From NCBI GenBank assembly GCA_024500155.1, contig CM044856.1, positions 53,940,303 to 54,004,302 of the forward strand: a stretch of DNA of 64,000 nucleotides. Reading direction: 5' to 3'. The position numbers and the translations under genes were made by a program. This document shows positions 23,533 through 33,840 of the stretch, piece by piece. Position 1 is the first letter of the stretch. Each line of letters begins with the position of its first letter. Under the pieces are notes generated by a model, which was not told the DNA's origin, made no database searches, and saw nothing but the letters and a program-made list of their open reading frames with translations. Source of the DNA: Chenopodium formosanum. Lineage: Eukaryota > Streptophyta > Magnoliopsida > Caryophyllales > Amaranthaceae.

Positions 23533-25579
23533 AACTACCTCATTAGGCCTATTTCTCATGCTGAAATTGATGCTGGCCTTAAGGGAATTGATAACACTAA
23601 AGCTCCTGGTATTGATGGCTTTAACTCCTTTTTCTTTAAGACAGTTTGGCATATTGTGAAAGATGATATTTATGCAAGTGTTATTGATATCTTTAATAAT
23701 GGGATTTTGCCTAGGCAATGGAATTGTACAACTATTACTTTGGTTCCTAAAGTCCTTTTTGCTTCTCATGTTAAGGATTTTAGACCTATAGCCCGTTGTA
23801 CTGTGGTCTATATGCTCATTTCTAAAATCATAACTGCTAGGCTTGCTGCTGTCATTGGTGAGGTGATTGATGATGCTCAGGCTGGGTTCATTCCTGGCAA
23901 GCACATTGGTGATAATATTCTTCTTGCAACTGAATTGATCAAAGGCTATGATCACAAATTTATCTCTCCCAGGTGTATGGTTAAGGTGGATTTGAAGAAA
24001 GCCTATGATTCGGTTGAGTGGGGTTTCTTGATCACTGTCATGCAAGAGCTTGGTTTCCCTCAGAGATTTGTTGATTGGATCTGGAATTGTCTTACTTCTG
24101 TCTCTTACTCTATTCTTATTAATGGTTTTCCTGCCCCCCCCCCCCTTTGAGGCTAAGAAAGGGTTAAGACAAGGTGATCCTATGTCTTCCTTTCTCTTTG
24201 CTATTGGTATAGAATACCTCTCCAGATGCCTTGATGAGCTTAGGTTGTCTCCTGACTTTAACTTTCACCCTAGATGTGAAAAGTTAAACCTAACTTACAT
24301 GATGCTTGCTGATGACTTATTGATGTTTTCTCGAGCTGATAGTGTTTATGTTAAGCTTCTCTTCCAAGCCTTTTCAAAATTCTCGGGTGCCTCTGGGCTT
24401 TCTGCTAACCTTGATAAAAGTGAAGTCTACTTTGGAGGAGTCTCTGTTGATGTTCAGAATGAGTTGAGGGAGCTTCTTGGTGTTTCTCAAGGCTCCATTC
24501 CTTTTAGGTATCTTGGGGTCCCTCTTTCTTCAAAGAAGCTTACTATTGCTCAATGTAGGCCTTTGGTGGAGAGAGTCACTACTAGAATTCAAGGGTGGAT
24601 GGCTAAACACCTGTCCTATGTTGGGAGGCTTCAATTGGTGAAGAGTGTGTTATTTGGTATCCAGACTTATTGGGCTCAAATTTTTATTCTTCCGAAGAAA
24701 ATTCTGAAAGAGATTAAGGCTAGGTTCAGATGCTTTCTTTGGACTGGATCCTCTGCTCCTGCTAAGAAGTCTTTGGTTGCTTGGAATAATGTCTGTCTTC
24801 CTAAAGTTTGTGGTGGCTGGAATCTGCTTTCTCTTCCTGAGTGGAATAAAGCAGATGTCACTAAGTTACTTTGGGATATTGCTCACAAGGCTGATAATCT
24901 TTGGGTTAAGTGGGTTCATATCTACTATTTCAAGCACAAAGATTGTTGGACCACTCCTACCCCTGCTAGATGCTCCTGGTTCTTGAAGAAGATTTTGAGT
25001 TGTAGAGATATTGTGAATGATCAAGGGGGATGGGATGGTTCTGTTCAGGGCAACAAGATGAAAATCAAGAAGCTTTATGCTGCTATTAGGCCTCAAGTGC
25101 CTAAAGTTCCTTGGAAGAGAGTTACTTGCCATAACTTAGCCACTCCCAAGAGTGTTTTCATATTATGGCTAGCTTTATGGAATAGGCTTGTCACTAAGGA
25201 TAGGTTGCTTCAATGGCACATCTCTTGTGATCCAAAGTGTTTCCTTTGTCTGAATGGCAATGAAAGTGTTCAGCATCTTTTCTTTGATTGTGATTTCTCT
25301 AGGAAGGGTTGGAGTAAGGTTTTGGGGATCTTACGTGTTTCCAAGCCTGTTCAACAGTTTAGTGATGAGATTGATTTGATGAAGAAAATCTACAGAAGTT
25401 CCAGATTGAAGAATAAAGTGATCCAGGTGGCCTTCACTGAAACGGTTTATGGTATTTGGATTCAAAGGAATGCATTTCTCTTTACTGGTTGTTGCAAATC
25501 AGTTGATGCCCTTGTTCGGGATATTGTCGTTCACTCAGTTTGTAGAATCCTGGCGGGAAGAAAATATTTGATCGTTTAG
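23533..25579 (+). pseudogene. LINE reverse transcriptase and zf-RVT-like C-terminus
   Basis: The first part (23,533-24,145) holds RT motifs KAPGIDGFNSFFFK, DFRPIARC, QAGFIPGKHIGDN and VDLKKAYDSVEW. A C homopolymer at about 24,133-24,145 then shifts the frame. The rest, ending at 25,579, holds KKGLRQGDPMSSFLFAI, the catalytic YMMLADDLLMF, FRYLGVPLSSKKL and a zf-RVT-like end (WLALWNRLVTKDRL, CFLCLNGNESVQHLFFDC). The domain order is that of plant L1-clade LINEs. No RNase H domain follows. Apart from the upstream TAG and the C-run shift, the RT is well preserved, so the LINE may be fairly young. Confidence 0.88.
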
Positions 25580-26571
25580 GGCTTGTCTCAGGCTCTTTGT
25601 GTTTATGTTCTGGTTTCCTTGGGTTGGGTTCTGATACTGGGTTTCCCGTTGTTTCTTTTTGTATTGGTTTCCTTTTCTGCAAGCTGTTTCTAGTTGCTGT
25701 CTTCTGGTAGCTCTGCTGGTTTTGTGTTGTTGTGCTCTGCTGTGCTGTTGTGTTGCTGCTGCCTGCTTTCTATGCTGCTGCACTGCTGGTGTGTTACTGC
25801 TATTGTTGCTGCATTCTGTTTGCTGGTTTTGTTGTGGTTTGGTTGCTGCTGCACTTCTTTATGCTGTTGATGATCTGCTGGTCTTCTGCTGCTGCCTGTC
25901 TAGTGTTGTGCTTGCTGTCTGCTGCAGTCTACTGATGGTGTTGTTGTATTGCTGTTGCTGTTGCTGTGCCTGCTGCTTGCTGTTGCTGCTGGTCTGTAGT
26001 GCCAGCTGTTGTTCTGGTTTTTTTCTCCTGCTGCGCTGCTATTCTCATGATGCTGTTACTGCTCCTTTCTCTGCCTTGCTGTGCTTGTGCTGGTCTAATG
26101 AGCTGCTGCTTGCTGGCTATGCTTGTTGTTGCTGTTGAGCAGCTGTTTTTGTCGGTCTGTGCACCTCTATATGCTGTCCTTTGCTCTTTGCCCTGCTGTC
26201 TGCTGTTTGGTGCAAGCCTTGTTGCTTTTTTTGTTGCCTAATTTTGTTTTATTGGTGTTTTGGTCAGTTTGCAGGCTTGTCTGCTTCTGATTGTTGTTTT
26301 GTTGGCTTTTAGGTGTGTGGTTTTGTAGTTTTCTGGTTTTTTTGTTGTCTAGTCCTGGTTTCCGGAACCCTTCCTAGAAGGTGGCCGGAAATCTGAGTCC
26401 AGTTGTTCTAGGCCCTTCCAAGAACCCTTCCTAGAATGTGGCTAGGTTTGGGTCTAGAGCTGGTTGTGGGGTTGACCAGTTGTTTTCAGGTCTTTTGGTG
26501 TTCTGGTGGTAGTTATAACTTAGCTTTTGTAAGCTGTAACTTTCTTTCTTTCGTAATAAAATCTTATTTTC

Positions 26572-26572
<1 letters not shown>
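25580..26572 (+). other. LINE 3' UTR, CTG-rich
   Basis: About 1 kb between the RT stop and the poly(A). Bases ~25,680-26,200 are dominated by GCTGCTGTTGTTGCTG-like words, which create spurious Cys/Leu-rich ORFs on the plus strand and Gln-rich ones on the minus strand. Two copies of a CCxxCCCTTCCxAGAAxGTGGC element occur at about 26,367-26,385 and 26,404-26,425. AATAAA precedes the tail by 12 bases. Confidence 0.7.
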
Positions 26573-26603
<31 letters not shown>

Positions 26604-26605
<2 letters not shown>

Positions 26606-26959
26606 TTCGAGGCCTCTCCAAAACATCCCGCGCCCGCGGAGAGACCGCGGGGCAACCGCGGGAAGTCCCTCGATTGAAATGCCTCAAAAAGGTGAATAGG
26701 CCCCCGAGGTCCCTCCAAGCCCTCGGGGAGCCCTATCCCCTACACTCTAAACTCTTCATCAAAAACCTTCTTTCCAACAAGTGATGATAATAGGCGACCT
26801 ACAAAACAAACACAAAACCAACTCAAAATAAAATAAAAAGCCAATCAAGGAAAAATAATAGAAAAGAAAGGAAAGAGAAATGAGATCAGAATCTGGGTTG
26901 CAACCCGTAAGCTCTTTTGGTTAATGTCGTTAGCTCGACGTGCACCATCATCTCAAGGT
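26604..26959 (-). other. Athila spacer between LINE and integrase C-terminus
   Basis: Directly after the poly(A), one copy of the GC-rich Athila repeat (CGCGCCCGCGGAGAGACCGC) occupies 26,620-26,672. AT-rich sequence without coding potential follows. It is continuous with 10,256-11,170 once the LINE is removed. Confidence 0.6.
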
Positions 26960-28223
26960 GGCTTAAAAATAATGATTTTGTGAACAAGTCCAACAAACAC
27001 TCCATCATAGTACTTCTTGAGCCGATGACCATTAACCTTAAATGAAGATGAGGAGTTCAAAGGAGAAATCTCCACGACACCATTATAAAAAACATCTTTC
27101 ACCAAGAATGGTCCTCTCATCTTGACATGAGCTTTCCGGGGAACAACTTCATCCTTGAATTGTAGAGGAGGACTTTGTCACCTACACAAAAATCCTTTTT
27201 CTCAATCAACTTGTCATGAACCTCCTTGGAGTGAGCTTTGTAGGTGCTAGCACAATCGTAAGCATCAAGTCGAAGTTCCTCTAACTCATGAAGATCCAAC
27301 AACCTCTTCTCCCCCGCACTAGCTAAGTCAAAATTTATCTTCTTGATGGCCCACAAAGTACGATGTTCAAGCTCTACCGGGAAATGGCACGATTTGCCAT
27401 AGACAAGGCGATATGGAGTGGTACCAATAGGCGTCTTGAAAGCCGTCCTATAAGCCCAAAGAGCATCATCTAACTTGTCCGACCAATCCTTTCTATTCCT
27501 TGCAATCGTATTCTAAAGAATGAGCTTTATTTGACGATTGGAGACCTCGACTTGGCCACTCGATTGAGGATGATATGGAAGGCCGAACCGTTGATGCACT
27601 CCATGTTTCCTCAACATCTTTTGGAAGGCGTTGTGAACAAAATGAGATACGTTATCGCTTATCACAGCCTTAGGCACGCCAAACCTTGGGAAGATGATTT
27701 TGTTGAACAACTTCAACACTACTTTGTGGTCATTCGTAGGGGAGGCTATGGCCTCAACCCATTTAGAAACATAGTCCACAGCCACAAGTATGAAATGATT
27801 ACCATATGAAGATGGGAATGGTCCCATGAAGTCAATCCCCCAAACATCGAACACCTCTAACTCAAGAATAGGCTGTTGAGGCATCTCATTCCTCTTGGAG
27901 ATATTCCCAACCCTTTGACATCGGTCACATGACTTCACAAAGCCCTATGAGTCCCTGAAGAGATGCGGCCACAACAAACCACATTGAAGAACCTTGGTAG
28001 CGGTCTTGGAAACACCCATATGCCCACCACTAGGGTCCGAGTGGCACATCCTTAAAACACTAGGAACCTCTTCATTAGGAACACAACGCCTAAGTAAGCC
28101 ATCAACCCCTCGTTTGTATAAGATTGGATCATCCCACAAGTAATGTCTTGCCTCCCTTTTGATTTTCTTCCTTTGGTTCTTTGAGAAGGAAGGTGGAAAC
28201 TCCCCACATGCTAGAAAATTCAC
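26960..28223 (-). pseudogene. Athila integrase, broken by stops
   Basis: Integrase inserts the retroelement cDNA. Read right to left: an HHCC zinc domain (RMCHSDPSGGHMG about 28,060-28,020, CDRCQR about 27,935-27,918), the catalytic core with three acidic residues ([19 protein letters not shown] and [11 protein letters not shown]), and a C-terminal part ([20 protein letters not shown]-like). In-frame stops occur near 27,943 and 27,513, and the frame continues after each. The usual H/N residues around the second Asp look normal. It lies directly downstream of RNase H, as in all Ty3/gypsy elements. Confidence 0.85.
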
Positions 28224-28255
28224 TTAGTCAACATACCATGGGAGTTCCTTCACCT

Positions 28256-28786
28256 CTATGGCATATAAGAAGTCATCAAGCATTCTATCCTCAATTGGTG
28301 AACCATCATCATGAATTGATCACCCTCAAGGCGAGAAAGATGGTCCGCCACAACATTCTCCGCACCCTTCTTGTCCCTAATCTCAATCTCAAAAGTTTGA
28401 AATTCAAGCACCCATCGAATCAACCTAGGCTTGGACTCTTTCTTGGCAAAGAGATACTTGAGGGACGTGTGATCCGTGAAGACTATGGTCTTGGAACCCA
28501 AACGGAATTTCTTAAAAGAGTGCACAATTGCTAAAAATTCCTTTTCCGTTGTTGTGTAGTTCTTTTGAGCCCCATTGACTGTCTTTGACATATAGTAAAT
28601 CACATGAAGCTTCTTGTCTACACGTTGTCCCAAAACACCTCCAATTGCCCAATCACTCGCATGACACATCAATTCAAAAGGAAGATCCCACCTTGGGGCT
28701 TGAACAATAGGAGTGGATATTAAGGCCTTCTTCAATCTATCAAATGCCTTCAAGCATTTGTCATAAAAAATGAACTCAATATCCAT
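28256..28786 (-). pseudogene. Athila RNase H domain
   Basis: 176 codons with the Ty3/gypsy RNase H signature: [14 protein letters not shown], then [30 protein letters not shown] and NVVADHLSR. The acidic residues D, E, D, D are all present. This domain removes genomic RNA during reverse transcription. The N-terminal side ([15 protein letters not shown]) is the usual RT-RNase H connection. It is joined abruptly to the RT fragment on the right by a deletion and frame change near 28,786. Confidence 0.85.
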
Positions 28787-29582
28787 CGAGGAAACAATAA
28801 AACTTGTGCCTTGTTAGTCTTTCAAGCATTTGATCAATAAATGGAAGAGGGAAGTGATCCTTCTGGGTGGATGTGTTTAGACGTCTATAGTCTATACACA
28901 TCCGCCGACCCGTGACCGTCCTAGTTGGAATGAGCTCACCCTTCTCATTCTCAACCACGGTCATGCCCCCCTTCTTTGGAACGACATGCACTGGGGAGAC
29001 ACACCTTGAGCTAGAGATGGGGAATATGATTCTCGCATCAAATAGCTTGGTGATCTCCTTCTTAACTACCTCTCCCATTTGGGGATGTAGTTTTCTTTGT
29101 CGTTCGATAGAAGGAAGGGCGCCTTCCTCAAGAAATATGTGGTGTTGGCACAAGGCGGGGCTTATACCTTTAAGATCATCGATTGTGTACCCCAAAGCAC
29201 CTTGGTGCTTTCTCAAAACACCACATAACGCTTGATCTTGGCTCACGCTCAAGAATGCACTAACTATCACGGGGTAAGTGGAATGAGGGCCCAAGAACTC
29301 ATACCTAAGGTGTGATGGTAGAGGTTTGAGCTCTACCATAGGCACACCGTTACCTTGTTTTGATGTGGCCGCTTGCAAAGCTTCTTGGCTTGAGATTTTC
29401 AAGCACATTTGCTCATCTACTTCCTCCATGCTTCCATTAAGCAATTTCTCATAGAATGCCACTTCCTTGCATGGTGTACCCACTTTGTCCTTGTTCAACA
29501 AAACATTCTCAAGATCATCGTTAGAGGTGAGCAAGTGCTCATGCATGGAAGACACAACATGATCAAGTGAATCAATCATCAT
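28776..29582 (-). pseudogene. Athila reverse transcriptase, N-terminal half only
   Basis: 268 codons. Recognisable motifs are CVSPVHVVPKKGG, RMCIDYRRLN, KDHFPLPFIDQMLERL and FYCFLDGY at the end. This covers RT motifs up to the first catalytic Asp (FLDGY). The palm with the YxDD box is absent: FLDGY is followed within a few bases by sequence belonging to the RNase H side. About 200 residues are lost compared with a full Athila RT. The reading frame is continuous with the protease ORF upstream apart from one stop (TAA, 29,589-29,591). Confidence 0.85.
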
Positions 29583-29588
29583 GCAATT

Positions 29589-30260
29589 TTATTGAGAAGA
29601 ACATGGATACTTCATGATTTCATTCAAATCAAATTCAATGACCTCATCTCCTACCTTAAGGGAAATCTTTGCACTCCTCACATCGATCATAGCACCCGAG
29701 GTAGCAAGAAAGGGTCTACCTAAAATGATTGGAATGGTAGCATCTTCATCCATTTCAAGCACAATAAAATCCACCGGGAACACAAACTTCCCAACCCTCA
29801 ATGGAACATCTTCTACCTTACCTCTTTGAAACTTGAATGACCTATCGGCTAATTGCAAGGTAATGTTAAAAGGTAAGAGTTCCCCTAGTTCAAGTCTTTG
29901 ATAAACCGAATATGGCATTATTCTCAAACTAGCTCCCAAGTCACATAAGGCATTATCAATTTGCATCTTGTTAATGGCACAAGGCATGGAGAAGTTTCTG
30001 GGGTCTTTCAATTTGGGCGGCATTTTGTTCATGATGATAGCACTACAATTTTCGGTCAAGTTGATAGTCTCCACAACCTCACAAGTTCTTTTCCCACTCA
30101 AAATATCCTTGAGGTATTTGGCATAATTTGGCATTTGGTTGATCACATCGGTAAAAGGTAGAGAAAGATGAAGTTGTTTTAGCATATCAATGAATCTCCC
30201 AAATTGTTCATCCAATTTGTGTCTCATGAATTTTTGTGGGTAAGGGAGCTTGGGTTTCAC
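29589..30260 (-). pseudogene. Athila gag-pol linker and aspartic protease
   Basis: 223 codons. The protease core is CDLGASLRIMPYSVYQRL, where DLGAS stands at the D(T/S)GA catalytic position, followed by LQLADRSFKFQRGKVEDV, FPVDFIVLEMDEDATIPIILGRPFLATSGAMIDV. This GRPFLATSGA block is typical of Athila proteases. The upstream part (LPYPQKFMRHKLDEQFGRF, LPFTDVINQMPNYAKYLKDIL) is the conserved linker before protease. It processes the Gag-Pol polyprotein. Confidence 0.85.
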
Positions 30261-30263
30261 AAT

Positions 30264-31172
30264 TTATTTCTCTAATCTCACCTCTCTAGGTGTCTCAACA
30301 ACAATCTCATCCAATGATGCCCTATCCCCCTCATTCTCAACCAAGGCTTCCTTAGGAATCTCCTTATCTTTACCCTTCCTAGGCAATCTCTCCTCAAGAA
30401 CCTTACCACTCCTTGTAACAATAGCCTTCATGGGTTTCTTGGGATCAAGACCTTGGGAAGGTAAAGAAGAAGGGCTTGCATGATCTTTCAAAGCATTAGC
30501 AAGCTGAGAAATTTGGTTTTCAAGCATTTTATTGTGGGTCATCATTTCATTGAATTTTTATCACTAACGGCCATGTATGTGTTCAACAACTTGGTTTTAT
30601 TCTCAATTATTTCTTCCAAATTGGTCCTAGGTGAAGAAGGTTGTTAATAGGAATTTTCACCTTGAGTCCTTGGAACAAATCCGGGTGGGGGACCTCTTTG
30701 AGCATTATTTTGAAAATTGCCCCTCCCTTGATTGTTCCAAGTACCCCTATTTTGATTTTGACCATAACCTTGATTATGATTATCACCACCTTGATTATGA
30801 TTACCACTACCTTGGTTATGATTTCCATAACCTTGGTTTTGATTACCATAATTTTGGCTTTGATTTTGGCCACTATAACCTTGGTTATTATAGCTGCCAC
30901 GAGAACCTTTGTTCCCTTGGTTTCTAGCTATAACCACCACCTTGGTTATAGTTGTCAAAATTGCCTTGGTTTTGGTAATTCCTATTCCATTGACCTCTTT
31001 GGTTATCAAACCTTTGAACATTATTATTTGATACATAATTCACATGCTCACTCTCATTGTTATCAAACTCATCAACACATTAATTAGGACAATTACTAGA
31101 GTCATGATCATACGATCCACATGCATCACAAAATAAACAACCCATAGGCATATTATGTGAAGAGGGAGGGGG
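30264..31172 (-). pseudogene. Athila Gag C-terminus with zinc knuckle and Asn/Gln/Gly repeats
   Basis: After a stop at 31,173, the same protein continues with a zinc knuckle CX2CX4HX4C at 31,130-31,089 (residues CDACGSYDHDSSNC), the nucleic-acid-binding motif of Gag. Next is an Asn/Gln/Gly/Tyr-rich stretch of ~80 residues (30,900-30,690) built of NQGYGNHNQG-like repeats. Then come a helical segment (MLENQISQLANALK) and a Lys/Glu-rich linker to the protease. Several stops interrupt it. The repeat stretch resembles low-complexity RNA-binding or prion-like regions. Confidence 0.75.
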
Positions 31173-32162
31173 TTAGGAGTTAGAAAGAGTACCTATCCCC
31201 TTAAATTGGGAGGGAAGATTTGAAGCTTGGGAAGAAGAAGAAGCGCTCTCCAACTTGGATTTGATTGCGGTCACCTCCTTTTCCAAGTTTGTCATTTGGG
31301 AGGAAAGGTTGTTGATCGCATTTAGATGGTCCACCAAGTACAATGAAGATTGCTTGCTTGAAGAGTCCCTCTCCCCATCTTGCCAATCTCTATAGTATGT
31401 CACCACATCCTCAATAATGTCCACCACTTCTTCTTCGGTCTTGTTCATGATAGGACCCCCGGCCCCCCCATCAAGGCATGACTTGCCTTGGGGACTTAAA
31501 CTGCCATAGAAGATTTGGACCACTTGGTATGTTGGGATTCCGTGGTGAGGGCACTCCCTTTGATACTCTTTGTATCTCTCCCATGCTTCGTAAAGGCTTT
31601 CATTTGGCCTTTGCTTGAACCCTTGAATCAAGGCTCTTGCCTCCGCCGTCTTCTTTTGAGGGTAGAAGCGGGGCAAGAAGGCCTTTGTAACATCATCCCA
31701 TGTTCTCAAGGAATTGGGCTTCACCTCTTTATCTAGCCACTCTAAGGATCTTCCTATGAGAGAGAAGGGGAACAATTTGAGGCGGATGAACTCTTGAGAA
31801 ACTCCGTTGACTTTGATGGTGTTGCAATATTTCTCAAATTCTTTAAGATGGTTCAACGGGCTCTCATTCTTAGCCCCACTATATTGCTTCCTCTCAATTA
31901 AGGTGATCATGGCCGGCCGAATTTCGAAATCATTTGCCGGTGTTGTAGGCGGAGCTATGCCGCTCTCAAACCTATAAGCACCGGGTACTCCTAGCTCCTT
32001 CAAGGCCACTCTCGGATTTTCTCCCATGCCTTGCTCTTCTTCAATCTCTTCTTCACTTGAAGAAATATACCCCAAGGATCGATTAGCTATTCTTCTCCTT
32101 GAGAGAGTCCTTTCGATTTTCGGGTCAAAAGGCACAATGGATCGATCACGAGATCTATGCAT
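31173..32162 (-). pseudogene. Athila Gag, capsid part
   Basis: 329 codons from an ATG at 32,162, ~120 bp after the PBS. It begins MHRSRDRSIVPFDPKIERTL, then ITLIERKQYSGAKNESPLNH, a capsid-like core (LFPFSLIGRSLEWLDKEV, SLRTWDDVTKAFLPRFYPQ, RPNESLYEAWERYKEYQREC) and ends with a heptad-like helix (LSSQMTNLEKEVTAIKSKL). These are Retrotrans_gag hallmarks of the Athila lineage. The frame is open over its full length. The stop at 31,173 separates it from the zinc knuckle and is probably a later mutation. Confidence 0.85.
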
Positions 32163-32284
32163 GCAAAACTCAAAGAAAATATTAGTAACACGGCTACAAG
32201 TGTAGCCTACAGAAACAAAATCTTTTTGTATTTTTCAATTAAAATGACGTAGACTCAACAACAAAAGCTAAGCACCAATAGCAT

Positions 32285-32302
32285 TCCCCGGCAACGGCGC
32301 CA
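32285..32302 (-). other. Athila primer binding site (tRNA-Asp type)
   Basis: The minus strand reads TGGCGCCGTTGCCGGGGA, complementary to the 3' end of plant tRNA-Asp and the usual Athila PBS. It is three bases from the LTR end. Confidence 0.85.
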
Positions 32303-32305
32303 TTT

Positions 32306-33606
32306 TGACAAGAGGAAAATGTATGTCGTTATCTACCCTTCCCCCAAGTCAAACTAAATTTGTAAACACCTAACCAACCTTATATGAATATAGGGCAAGT
32401 TAAGGGTCGATACCTAGGGAATGCAATGATGAAAACTAGAGTCTAAGTCAAGCTACGTCGAAGATGGAGTTGAGATTACCTATGGTAAACTAAAACAAAT
32501 CTAATCAAGTAAATCAAAGGACTAAACACTAGGGATACGGGTTCCACATGCAAGTTCAATGATAATGCTAATTTAGAGCTCAATCAATTAATTCAAGTAT
32601 TGCAATGGACAAACAGTAGTAGCAATCAAGAGAGTTCAAATGCTATCTCCTATAGGCCAATCTAGGAATCACTATGAAAGGCAAATCAAGAAGAATCACA
32701 AGCAAACCCAATCAATTAGAGCAACTTTCAATTCAATTGTTCATGTCATTAAGAGTTGCAATGCAATCTAGATTAATCTTATAGGTTGATCACTCCTAGT
32801 CTAATCAATCACATGCAAAACTATGTCAACCAATTTAATTGCAACAAATCAATCAATCAAAGAGCATCAATTAGCAATTTCATTAATCAAACATGCTTCC
32901 CCCTTTCCCTAGTTTCTAATCTACTCACTAATCATGGTTAAATTCAAGAACAAATAACTAGAAATTGCATTAATCATCATTATATATCAAAATCTAAGAG
33001 AAAACAAATTATTCAACAATATCAAATTCAAATCCAAAGAAAAACAAGTAACAAGCATAAATCAAATAGCAAGTAAGTAAGAGATGTAAGAAGGAAGAGA
33101 TTCTCACTAATATTGATGATTGAAAATGAAGAAATCCAAACTTGATTGATCAAATGTTGAGTTACAAATCCAAAACCAAGAACTTCTCTCTAACTTCTTT
33201 CTAAATTCTCTGTCTAAAACTAAGCTAATGAAATATTATCAAAAAGTTAGTCTAAAAAAGGAATTACAATTCTATTTATAAGTAAAGAAGAAACTGACAA
33301 ATCCCGCGGCCTCTCCCGATGAATCCACGGCCGCAGAGAAATGGGTACGGAACCCTCCGCGGGCTTTCTGGGCAACACCCGCGCCCGCGGCAGGATAAAC
33401 CCACGCCCGTGGCCAAAGATGCCGCGCCCGCGGCTAATCCCCTGCTCCCAAAACTCAATCATGGGGACGCGGTCTCTCTGAGACGAAGCGCCCTCTCCAG
33501 ATCTCCCGCACCCGCGTGAAGCTCCTGCCAAAATCAAGCAATTTGTGCTTCTTGAGCCCGCGTCCGCGGCTCAACTGACCCGCGCCCGCGGCCTGCTGGA
33601 AATACC
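32306..33606 (-). repeat. Athila 5' LTR, outer end truncated
   Basis: The plus-strand inner end TGACAAGAGG begins at 32,306. The copy matches 1-1,090 of the left LTR from about 32,536 on. It stops matching at AATACC near 33,606, where TatA leader sequence begins, so about 330 bp of the outer U3 end are missing. Its TATA box is at 33,271-33,282 (minus). The GC-rich block is 33,300-33,600. Confidence 0.85.
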
Positions 33607-33840
33607 CGCGCCTGCGGCCGGCGGGAGTGCAATGCTAACCAGGCGGGTACTAATAGGACCCCTGGACCCTCATGTAAGCCCACAGGGCATGTGACTGATG
33701 CCTCCCAGGCGACATGATTAGCCCTAGTCACTCGTGCCGAGCTCATGAAATTTATTAGTAGCCTCAGGGGTAAAATCAAAGGACTAATCAACAAGCGGAC
33801 AGCTACCCCTATAAAGGAGAAGTCGCCTGCAAGGCCTGCC

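Larger units (their letters stand above)
11171..26603 (+). mobile_element. L1-type LINE with poly(A), split by a LARD
   Basis: The 3' end is a 31-base poly(A) tract (26,573-26,603) preceded by AATAAA at 26,555-26,560. The 5' end is placed at 11,171 because ACTTTCG (11,164-11,170) recurs directly after the poly(A), which suggests a 7-bp TSD. This TSD is short and uncertain. The LINE lies in Athila sequence and has the opposite orientation. Without the LARD it is about 5.95 kb. Coding order is ORF1-like (DUF4283-type, zinc knuckle), endonuclease, RT and zf-RVT-like, all in one frame broken by two stops and one homopolymer frameshift. Confidence 0.88.
1..33606 (-). mobile_element. Athila-type Ty3/gypsy LTR retrotransposon, nested host layer
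   Basis: Read on the minus strand the order is 5' LTR (33,606-32,306), PBS, gag, protease, RT, RNase H, integrase, GC-rich spacer, env-like ORF, PPT and 3' LTR (6,074-1). The LTR copies are recognised because sequence from base 1 onward aligns with sequence from about 32,536 onward. The tRNA-Asp-type PBS, a CX2CX4HX4C gag and an ORF after pol resembling the ATHILA family are typical of Athila. The element is broken by a CACTA transposon in the 3' LTR and by a LINE that itself holds a LARD. It also has RT deletion and stop codons. The 5' LTR has lost its outer ~330 bp where it meets TatA, and the 3' LTR runs off the window. It cannot be autonomous. Confidence 0.88.

Noticed and set aside
25659..26241. 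Cys/Leu/Ala-rich ORFs of up to 159 aa
   Set aside because: They lie in the CTG-rich LINE 3' UTR. The composition follows the repeat and there is no motif.
29614..31087. Plus-strand ORFs opposite Athila protease and gag
   Set aside because: Complement of recognised minus-strand domains. The Asp/Tyr/His pattern mirrors the Asn/Gln/Gly repeat.
33607..33840. A 5' LTR for TatA
   Set aside because: No match to the 43,441-44,159 LTR and no PBS, so it is internal leader sequence.
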